64,000 nt of DNA from Spongilla lacustris (lineage: Eukaryota; Porifera; Demospongiae; Spongillida; Spongillidae): NCBI GenBank assembly GCA_949361645.1, contig OX442425.1, forward strand, positions 4,155,442 to 4,219,441, given 5' to 3'. Below are positions 42,901-54,900 of this stretch, one piece after another (position 1 is the first letter of the stretch; every line of letters starts with the position of its first letter). Made by a program: the position numbers and the translations under genes. A model generated the notes under the pieces. It made no database searches and was not told the DNA's origin. It worked only from the letters and a program-made list of their open reading frames with translations.

Positions 42901-45900
42901 GTATATCATGATATCTGCTTGTAAACCTCGTTTTTTTCTCTTTCTTGTTGCATGTTTCATTATCATTTGACAGCTTGCCATATTTAGTGCAGTGATCACT
43001 GAATCTGCACCATGTAACCATTCAATAATGGGCTTATAGTGCAAAATGTATTTCAAGCTTAGATTCATATTCTGGCACAAAGTAGCAATCTAAAAGGTTC
43101 CACATTGTTTTTCACATAGTGAAGTTTGTGTTGGCTGTTGTCTTTGCATTAATACATGTAGTTAATACCATCTTATAGTTTACATGTACATGTAAGTTGC
43201 ATGATCATTGCGTCAAAACAGAACATTATATCATTGTACATGTACAAGTGTAAATGTACATAAATGCGTGTATGCATTTTACTTGTATTATCTTAACTAA
43301 GCTAAAAGAATGTAGGGCATTGTGTGCATGTGAAGATATCACGGATGTAACACTCAATGCATTATGCTACAATGTACATGTACATGTAGTTGCAATAGTG
43401 TGATGTACGCATGCACATGTACAGTAGTACTACATGTATGTGTTCGCAGTATTTGCTGGATTTATTGCCACTTTTGTCTTTGCCTTTGCATGTTGGCCTG
43501 CAGACTGAATGGACCAGACATAAGGTCTATATGTGCTTGGAATGCCTCCATAGCAGCTCAGTATGGGAGATCAGATGTCCTCCAGGCTTGGTCACTGGCG
43601 GCGTTGGTTGCCGATGAGACAATTGTATTGTACTCCGACCCCTACAAAGATGTACCATGGCCTGAGCATCCATTTGCACGACAGCTCATCCAGTCACTGT
43701 AAGTTATACCCTTGGGTGGGGGTGGGGGTGGGGGAGGTGGGGGGGGGTGAGGCTGTTATGTTCTCTTGTTTAAAGTAGTGGCTAACCCATCTCTCAAGAG
43801 GGATGCAGCTTGAGCTGAAACAAATGGGAAAAGGATATCAGCTGTGTCTGCATTTGCATTTACATGCACTCTAAAACGTTACGCAAACATAAAATTCGAT
43901 CGTAACGAATTGAGCGGTGCTGCGGTAGTGTGACCTTTCGAGTACCGTGAGCTCCAGAGCGATCAGCATCGCAGAGTCGCAGACATAATAGGCGACTATT
44001 CCGCCCTGCATTTTTGGAAACGATGTGTAGTTTCTGCAATGGGCTATTCCATTATTACACCCCTATAAATGGTGTCCAGGGGAGTATTGGGATAATGTCC
44101 CGGGGGGTGGTCATTTAAATACCTGTCCCGGGGGGGGGGGGGGGGGAGAAGGTATAACAGAAGCTTGTCCAGGGGGAATGGAACAAAACACAAGCGTGTC
44201 CAGGGGGGTAAAATAAAATAGAAGCTTGTCCAGGGGGGCATTTATAAGGTTGTCCCGGGGGGGCATTTATAAGGTTGTCCCGGGGGGGGGGGGGGGGGGG
44301 GAGGACATAAGAAATGCATGTCCAGGGTTTTTTTTTTTCTATATTGTCCCGGGGGGGGGGGTATGTTTGTCATCCATAGGGATGTACGATTAAATAGCCC
44401 AATACGTGAGCGAACGTGACGTTTTTTTTAGAAAACATTTCCCCGGGTGGGTGCGACATATCGACTCGTAACTTCCAAACGGAAGGTCCGCTTTTCTTTC
44501 CATACATTGGGAAGACATGTGAGTACAATAAAAAACGCATCCTTTATGTTCTTAATACCCGGCTCGTCATTAGACCCGGGAGCACTCTATGTCCGAGTTA
44601 CATACGTTTTGGAATGGTCTTCTGTTTGTGGTGTAATTAAGCACCACAAGATTGCGAGCGCGACTACAGTCAGCACATTTTTGTAACCGCACGTACGTGT
44701 ATATAAATGCAGGCTTATTACACTGTAAGTGCACATACACAGCGAGTTCATCGGAACTATTCGGAAGATGTCGGCTAAACTCATCACGGTGTACGGAGCA
44801 ACAGGACAGCAAGGCGGAGCGGTTGCTCGCGCCCTTCTTAGTAAGGATGGCTTCGCGGTCAGAGCTGTCACCAGAAACCCGGACAGCGAAAGAGCCGTGG
44901 CCCTCAAGAAGGCTGGAGCTGAGATCATCAAAGGAGACCTCGAGGATAGGTCCACTATAGACGCAGCAATTGCTGGAGCGTACGGAGTTTTCCTGGTCAC
45001 CGACTATTGGGGTCTCTTGAACCGACTGAAAAACCCCGACCTTGCGCAGGAGGAAGAAATAGCCCAGGGCAAAGCTGTTGGTGACGCTTGCGTTCGCGCG
45101 GGAGTAAAGCACGTAGTGTACAGCGGTTTGCAGGTGGTCAAAGATATCATCGGCCACCCTGTTCCGTAGTCTGGGGACCAGGCTGATGGTTGTACTATCA
45201 GTCTGGGAACAACCGCGCATCGAACTAGTTCCTCTGGAATGTTATGAATTTATAATGTGGTTTAGTGGTTCTTTTCAAAATATATTCATTCAGCAAGGTC
45301 CCCAGACTTTTTTGTGGGCCTTATTCAGAGATGATGGTAAACTGTTTCGCGTGTGGGAAGGACATAGGAGTGAGTACTGAAAGACGAAGCTTTTCTGGTG
45401 AAAGACCATCAGAGAGTAAAGTACGTGTACTTCATGCTTGGCGGTCCATGGTACAAGAGGAGTTGTCTCTTAGTGGTCATCGTATTGAGAGCATCGACCA
45501 CTTTTTCCAACCATACACCAACAAAATGTGCCGGTCATGCTTTGAAAGCTACAGAAGAATCGATGAACTTAATGCAATGCTTCGAAACAATATCAGAACC
45601 GTTTTGACATCAACAGATTGCAGCTTCTCAGATCGCAGGAACGAGAGTTATCCAGCCATAGTTGATATTCATGTATGTGGTAGGGCATAAATGAGATTCA
45701 TGCTGACTGCAGAACGGAACAACTTTGATGCGCAGTTGTTCCCAGACTGATAGTACAACCATCAGCCTGGTCCCCAGACTACCTGTTCCGCACTTCGACT
45801 CGAAGGGGCTGATCGAGCTGTACCTCGATCAGATCGGCCTGCCTAACACAAGCGTACGCTACGCTGCCTTTTATGAGAACTTTACCTCAAACATGAAAGC

Positions 45901-48900
45901 CCAACCTCAACCTGACGGAACACTAGCCATCACCCTGCCAATGGATGGCCCCATGGATGGGGTCAGCGTAGAAGATGCAGGAGCTGTAGTCGCCTCCGTT
46001 TTCAGTCTACCAGAGGAGTTTATAGGCCGTAAATTCGGGATAGCCGGAGATCGTATAACTCTTGAAGAGTACATTTCGATCATCAATAAGGTTTCTGGGC
46101 AAAGCATCAAATACAACAAGGTACCAGTGGAGGTTTTTGCTTCTTTTCCATTTCCTGGGGCAGATGACCTCGCCTACATGTTTGAGTTCTACATGAAGGG
46201 GAACCCTAACCATGACCAAGCTCTCACCAAGAGGTTGAACCCGAATGTGCTCAGATTCGAGGAGTGGGCTGAAAGAAACAAGGACAAATTTTGAGTGCTA
46301 AAATTGCTTCTTTTCCCCAGTATTGAATAGCTCGTTACTAATCCAAATTTAATCAAAATACAACATGCGCACTCGCATGCGCACAACTATATATTAGGGA
46401 TTGGCAACTCTATTAATTAACACCAAGTACCACGGGCAATCCGAGTAAAACCACAGATACCATGTAAGTGTTGTTAGGCCCTCAACTGAAGTATATGAAA
46501 GCTGCAAGGACTACAATTGTTCTGTACAAGTTAGCAGGCTGACTTCAAACAACACATGCATTTAATTATGGAGTTGAACTAATCTAATTAATTCCTGTAC
46601 TGCATGCTCAATCCAGGCACTGGCCAATGAAAATACCCTAACAGTAATCCACAGTTTGACAATCCCTGGCATTTCCACCAATTTTACAGCCGCTTCATTG
46701 TCTTGACTCTGCTGCATTGATACATGTACTACATGTAGGGACCCTATCTGCCTTCCTGTCGCTGCCCCTTCTCTGCCTCCTTTAATTATCTGCCCCTGTC
46801 ACTGCCCCCTCTCCCCTGAGGTGCTGAACTGTCAAGCCTTTGAATTAGAGACAGTCAGACATCATATGCAATGAAGATTGTAATATTTAATGAGCACGTG
46901 TACATGTACTTGTGTAGCGCACAATGAATTTGTCGTTCATATCAATATTGGTCATTCAGGTTTTGAATCGTTTTTATATAGCAAGTCTGGCCTATTAGGT
47001 CTTACATATTTTAACACTAACATTTCATCAATAATGATCCACTTCACATGCCTAAAAGCATATTGCAAGCTAGGTCATTTGTTGAAGCACATAATGCCTT
47101 GTCTGCTCATACCTTGAGCAACTACATGCTACATGTATCGTAGCATTGATTATGTGTATGGGATACGTTTTCCCTGTTTGTCTGACACTACTAAGAAACA
47201 TGTACTGTACCATGGCTGCAAGCACCAGCAGGTGCATTCGCTTGCCATCTTCATGCCTCTTTGAGTGGACAAGATACTCAGGTACATTTTTGCCACAAAC
47301 TCCCAATGTGACAGTATCGCGCGTAAGTGCATCTTGTGCTCGATGTTTCCTACATGTGTACATATTCTCAAACGTCTTATCTTTAGCTTCATAGATAGCA
47401 ACTGCTGTTACTTGTTTGACGTAATGCGTCATAAATGATTTATGTCATAATTTAAAATTTTAATGTCAATTATTCGAGACAGGATAAATGAACATACACA
47501 ACATTATTAATAATCTATCAATGATATTTAGTTAATAGTCTTGGAATCCTCTGTTAAGGATTGCCCTGACATTTGTTCTAACAAGGGTCAGGTTCAGACT
47601 CCCATATAAAGCTGCGATGGCTATATGGACTTCGGGCAGCATTTTTTAAGAAGAAAAAAAAACATGTCATGCACGGGCACTCCTGTCTCGAGCAGGATCA
47701 TATATGTGGAAGATCCATAGAACGTATTGTAATATTAGTCCTTCTGTTTGTAATGTGTATGTGTAATGTATATTATTATTGTCATAATCTACCTGAGTAG
47801 GTGGAATTGTGATTAAATACTCATGCTTTCTGATTTTGGTTGTGGTGATGTAGTTGAGAAACTTTTTCATAAAAAAAACAACTTTTGGTGTCATTAGGAA
47901 TTTGTATTTTGATGTATACTGTCTTTATGGTGATGCAGCATCACTACATTTACTTATCTTTTTGTCTTCTATGCATTTTAGCTTTAATCACTTCGCTGAA
48001 TTGCACGATGTTCAGACTTTGGCTATGCTGGGTTGCGTTTTTCAGATGCACAAATTTCAAGTCATCACAATTGAACAATCTGATAAGAAAGAAAACTTAC
48101 TGAAATATTCTTCTCCAGCCAAGGTACAATGTACATGTACATAGATCCTTGCATATGCATGTACATGTATACATCTACATATGTGTACAATGTACAGGTA
48201 ACATGTACATATGGTATACCAAATTGTTTTTACTTTTTATATACATGGTGCAATACGTTGTACATGTACATACACCAATAATCTGGGTTAGAGTATTTTG
48301 CAACGTCTTCAATTCTACATGTACATGTACATTGGACATGTACATGTGCACATTTCAGCATCTTCATTTTAGTAGCTGTTGTTTTCAATTTCTATATTGA
48401 AACCAGCCTTCCTGAAGCAATTCACAATTAGAATTGTTTTTAGTTTCACGAGCTACCATGAGTGACGAAGCATGTGCATGGCATCTGCTGTAGCAGTGTG
48501 ATTGATTTGGTAATGTCGGTAACTCTCCAATGCGGCTAGCTGCATAAGAACAATGCATAGACGGTAGTACACTTTCATTTTAGTAAATCCAGAGGTTGAA
48601 CTTATAAGAACACAAGCATTACATGTTCAAATTCTGGAGTGACACAGTGGCATGATGTACCCTTTTTGGGGATCCAAAAGAAACAGACCCCAGGATTTTT
48701 CTTGACCTTGCTACGTGTAGTATATCCAACAGCAACAGAGGAATTCACCATCACAAAACACGCTGAAATACTACAATTTGCAGACCATGTGCATATGACA
48801 GTTACATGTAGGTGGTGGCCTGCATAGGGCTACATGTATATGTGAATAATTGGACCCACCCTTTTTCTGTGCAAACTGCTTTTTTCTTCTATTCATTTCC

Positions 48901-51900
48901 GTTTGGCTCTAGTTTCTTGAGTTAGCCGTTGGCAATTTACAAGCAATCCTAAGTTGGTTAATTAAGTTATCTGTGTCTTTGATTTGCTCATTACCATCCT
49001 TGGTGATCTATGTTTTTCCCCCACTCCACAGCTATGCTTCATTTGAAAAACCGTTTCATTTTGTTAAGCATGTGACAGAGATACATGTACATGTACTATA
49101 GCACTTTTAGGTGACAATGAACAAGCTACTTATCTGGATATGAATATGCGCACGCCACAGCTCGTGGCGTAGACCATTAGGCCCCCCCCCTCCCTCTCCC
49201 CAAAATAGAGAGCTTTTAACTGTCTTTTAATAGTATTTTAAGGCCAAAAAATTGATTTCAAATCCTAAGCCATTTTTATGACTGGGTACATGTATTATAG
49301 TGAAACTGTTGCTATGTTTCGTGATTTGGGGTTTATTAGCAATGCTATCACCAGTACTGTTGGGACATAAAAAGCAAGGGGGGATGCTCAGACGGTGATT
49401 TTTTCTATTATTTTGTGTACAGGTTTGATAAAAATAAATCTTCTACCAAGAGTCTGAAGGTGCTACCACCAATAAGTAGTGAAAAGGAGTAAAATTGATA
49501 TGTTCAATGCTCTTTGTAAGCATTACAAACTTTAAATTGCTAATCATTTAATTTATGCAAGCGAGAGCAACGAAATGTGCTTATGCATCCTTGAAGTTTG
49601 CGCAGCTTTGATGAAAATTATTCCATTCTATAGAATGTGCGCACCATTGGTGAAATAAACAGCTTCTATGTTTTAATGATTTTAATTTTCCACTGCAATA
49701 GTTGTTATAAATGGAAGTACTCATTTATCCTGAATTTAGGATTTTATCGATCCCGAATTCAGGATCGTTTCACGAAGATTAAAGATTAATAATAGAGGGC
49801 TTAGAATATTTTGATTTATGAGGGTGTTGATACAATTACTTAACCACTTACAATAATTGGATTGTTGGTATTTGGCTAACTACTTTTAAAGAAATCAAGC
49901 AGTTACATGTAAAACCATTGCATTCTTTCATGGTCACCCTGTATATATGTACATGTACATGTACATAAGTACAGTGTGACCTGCATTAATGGTCGCCTGA
50001 GTTGGCTGGTCACCTCTGCATACTGTGGCTGTTGTAAAAATGGTTGAGAGTTAGGCAGCCACCTGTTTACAGTTGTAATTTATTTTTTGGATATGATAGG
50101 AGCTCTTCCAGTCCATCGCATGTAGTTTAAACAGTCTTGTAGCCTGAACTGTACATGTACCAACTGCAGCCTTCCATCTGTACATGTACTTTCCTCAACA
50201 CAGCCTTACACGGTTGTGCACAATGGAGAGTCTCAAGCTGAAAGAGATGAAGCAGAGGACATGATAGAAGAAGAAGACAAACACAAAATGAACTTACAGT
50301 GAGTGGAAGCTAACTACATGTACTCTTCATACATGTTGTATGTGTAGCTTTTTAAAATATCTTTGTACAGTAGAGGCCAGAATAAAAGCAACTTTTGGTT
50401 TTCCTGTAAACATGAACAAAATGTACATACTGTACTCTGTAACATGCTGAACTGAAATAAGTATTGAAATACGTGCAGCTACATGTACATGTAATTGTTG
50501 AATGTACATGTAGCCATAGTGCCCTTACATGTATGCCATGTGTTTCATTGGAACTAAGTTTACGCATTTTGTCTTTTTTTTGCAAAACCAAAATGACTTC
50601 ATGTCTTGTGTCGTGTTCATTGGATAAACAAATGCATGTCGATGCAGGGGTGGCGGAATCAATTAGACATTGGTCCAGCTTGGGCGTGGCCACTGGCCAC
50701 TAGTAATAGTGAACAATTAATTAATCAATACACATATAGTCGTACTTTGTAGTGAAGTATTGCACAGTTATGCAAATGCATAGTGCTGTATTAAATAAAA
50801 AATTATTAGACATAATTAGATATTAAAATTCACCTCCACAAATTTTTTTTTTAGTGTAGATCTAGATAAATCAATGACATTCAGTTGTTCTTTGTTTATC
50901 ATTAGATGATTCACTCATTGCACTCCCTAGCTCTTATGAATCTTTCTCATGGGAATGAAATGTACTCTCACTCACAGTGTTGCGTGGTGGCTGGAATAAG
51001 TGTACAAGTCAAGCCAAGAGTAACACGGCTTGGCTAATAAAAGCATAGACTTCATAGAGCATATTGCAAAGTCTGATGAAGCAGTGTTACTTGTTGCAAA
51101 TATTTGCAATTGGCAGCTGACAAAGATTGTACAATTGAAATTTATATCAAGAAATCACTTTTCGCTCAATATTGATTAGCAACATTCAATATGATTTTGA
51201 TAAATGGAGTGCATTGAAGTATTTTATTTCATAGCATAGGGCTGTGATAAGACTGCCCCTTGCCATCATATTTTCAAGTATTTTTCTTTCTAGGCAGTAA
51301 ATGACCAGAGTGCTCAATCCCTTTGTTAGATGATATCATGCCTTTGAAGATATGCAATGTATCAGCAGATAAAGACTGTTTTTGCAATGTTTTGCGCAAA
51401 TCCATAGTTGCAAACATGTACTTGTGGATGAAAGTATCGGGAATGCCCACTGCTGGTACTGGTAGCCATTTTAAGACTTAATTAATTATATACATGTACA
51501 TGGGGAAGATTTCCATTATTTAATAATTAATTTTTGATGCCTGAGCCCTCGTGGCTCTATCGGCCTCCTTCCTTTGACTGTCTGTTAATCCATAAATAGC
51601 AATCTGTTTTGAAAAAGCTAGTAAATAAGAATTTTAAAAACGACATACAGTAATAGGATTGGTCTGGCAGAAGCCAGACCTGCCCCCCCCCCCCCCCCGG
51701 TCCAGTTCCGCCACCCCTGCAATGACAATTCTTTCTTCCTACAATGGAAATCATGGTATTTGATCCTAACGCCAGTTCCATAAAATTTGAAAACTTTTCC
51801 TGTCAAACCCGACTTTCTAAAAATTAGTCGGAACGCCACCAATTGTCTAGAAAAGCATATGTGTAGACAGTTGAACTATCACCTAGACATTGCAAAGGAC

Positions 51901-54900
51901 ACCTTTTTCCTAGGCAATCAAGAGCTGCTATTGGTACGGAATGATTAGGAGGCCACAATGAACTCTGTGTTGGCAGATAGCCTAGTTCTTGTACAAAACA
52001 CACTTATAGTTGTTTACCTCGTTCCTGGACTTGAGTAGATAATTGTAGATGACTTTTGTCTGGATATGAGATAATCAATAGCAGGACGTGAACGAACAAC
52101 TGGAGAAATATTAGGCTCACGTGCTGCATATTTATAGCAACGTAAGTGTGTAACTGAGACCTGCGTGACGTCAAATTACGCTTACATGTGGCCAGATATC
52201 AGGCGTTTGGGCCTGTGCACGACCAATATTTGGGTCTGGAGTCGAGAACTAAAGAAGCTCTATTGTTTGTTTCGACAGACAGAATTTTTTCAAGTGCTAC
52301 CTATCCGATCCAGATGAGCATGTCTATACTGTTTTTAGGCTCAGCAATTTTTAAATTGTCCCGTTTCCGGTAACGGCCTTACCCTCTCAACCCTAAATAA
52401 ACGTAGGTCCTCAGCGGAAGTAGTTGCAAGGCTGGCAGTAGCTCCAAACATAGCCTATTATAGTACACCAGTATTTGTGGCAATTGGTACCGTTCCGACT
52501 AAGTGAGTTCTACAAAATAGGTCAAAAAAGTATGGAACGGTGCTTAAATTTTTTTTCATATGAATTTGGTTCATTTGAATTTATTTTGATTGATATAATA
52601 TGTGTCAGAAAAAGGTTGGTGCCATGCATTGCGCTTGGAAATTAGAGTACTCCGTTCGGAACACATCTTGATTGTAATGCAATACCTCTAAAAATGATTA
52701 CGTTACGTTACGTTTGGAATGTATTGCATTATGATCGTATGTGTTTACGATTACGATGTTTGGACACATCATGTACATAATTACATGTTCCAACAGGGGG
52801 TGAAAACACTCACGCGCTGAATGTCCAACGACCAATCAATGAACTAAAGCTGTTTGTAATACCACGCTAGGTTATCTAACTTATATAAATTGCCCCTTGT
52901 GTATCCAAATCCTATGTCTATAACAATCAGTTCTAAATGAAACAGGCTATGTTTTTTTTTTTGTTTAAGCTATTACAGCACTTTCATCTTGTCCTTTGGA
53001 AGAATAAGGACTCCGCTTCTGTTGTCCATTCCGCAATTGCGACTTCTGTTGATGAATGAACATACAGATACATGCACAAGCAGAGAAAATTCAAAGGATA
53101 TCCATGAGGCCAAAGGAGGGTGGACCTCAAATAGGTCTTTAATCGCCAAAGGACAGGAAATGTTCGTTCTGCAGTGGCTGGTGTTACTGGCAAAGTCAAG
53201 AAGAGTAATAAAAATGAGTGTACTTCTGAATACATATTTTGTATTACTTCTGATGTGTTAAGAATGTCGCATACAGTTCGAACTGTGGTAACCTTTTAAA
53301 TCAGCCTGCCTCCCAAAGGAGTAGTCTTTATGAGATCTGGAAGCATGGAAAGTTGTTGTTTTAAGCGCTCAATATCCAGGTCTCTGGCATATAAATTCAT
53401 TATTTCCTGTGGTATTTCACATGCTGTACCATTGCACGAATCAATAATGTATACTTTCAAACTGGGTTGCCAGGTTAAGACTCCTCTGGTCAAAACGCCG
53501 GGCTAGTTCTTCTGACAAGCTTTCCATCAATTCAAAATACTGATGTTTATAGTAGTCCTCCACATTACGAAACCTGAATTCTGCAGACCTGTCATTGACC
53601 TTTTCTGTATCTTGGCAAAACAGGTGGCTCCGTTTTGCCATCAGCATCCTTATCCACACCGTGATAGAAAGAGTGAAAAACTAATGGATCTCTCTGCCTA
53701 TTATAGAATGACCTTGCGACATTCACTGCAATAGTAGCATCCTATGCTGTTGTATGTATGCTTTGCAGGGTTATCGACAGTTGTCCGGATGCTCTAAAAA
53801 TTTAATAAGCTAACTTCATTCCAAAGAATGTCGAAAACTTCTCCATCAATGCATGGAAGCTTGCAGCTCTCTTTCCATATTCATCTCTGTGCGTCTCGTT
53901 GACTTCTACCAACTCCTCTAACAACAAATTGTAATTCGTGATCACTGCATTGATTGAAGTGGTACAACAAGTCCATCTACTGTAGTTGGACATAAAGGCT
54001 TCAATTGAGGACTGTGAATATTGCTTTGACTTTGGAGGTGTACAAACATGGCCTCACGTTTGTGAGAATTCTTAATCAGACCAACTAGCTCATACACTAA
54101 GTCCAGGGCATCTCCTATAGGCTTACATTGCTGACTTACGTCTTGCAAAGTAAGGTTTATACAGTGACATAAGCAGTGAACTAGAATAGCTGATGGTTTC
54201 TCATGAAGTATGCGAGTAGCCACTCCACTTCATGGACCTGACATATTACTTGCTCCATCATATGCCTGACCGCGGCACTTATTTAGTGGTATTGAACAGC
54301 GAATGAGAACATCTTTAATCGTCATTGTCAAGGTCTCCACATCAGTTTTGGGCACTTGCATCAAACCAATCACATCCTCATAGATGGTGTAATCATTGCC
54401 TACCCACCGTATGGATACACATAGTTGCTCTGAGTTTGAAATGTCTCTAGTCTCATCAGCAATAACTGCAAACCACCTAGCTTCCTTCACATTATACAGT
54501 ATTTGCCTTAGTACTTCATTGCCCATTATACTTATATGTTCGTTTAAGATGTCTGGAGATTGATACCTACCTTCAGTAATCCATTTTTGCAAGGCGATGT
54601 CTCCTTCTGCACGAGTTTTCATTAATTGCATAAAATTGCCTTCTTCGTCATCATGTCCCCTTATAGCAAGGCCTTGTCGTAATAAATATCTCAATACAGA
54701 AAGCTGTATGATAAACATTTCTCTTTTTACAGAGACTGATCACGAGAAGCCGTTGTTAATAAATGTTGCTTAACGCTGTGCTGTTTTATTAACACTTGGT
54801 ATTTAAGACAACTTTCTTTATGTGCATGACAACTTTCGTGCTCATTGAGTTTTTGTACAGCCTTCTTCCAGTTACTAAATCCTGTAACAGTAAACGCTTC

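Noticed and set aside
45725..46294. Independent gene starting at 45725
   Set aside because: Its first residues are the right TIR of the inserted element; the rest is the C-terminal half of the NMRAL1-like gene.
47070..47432. Possible gene from overlapping open frames on both strands
   Set aside because: Neither frame has a recognised domain or splice sites; openness on both strands suggests chance.
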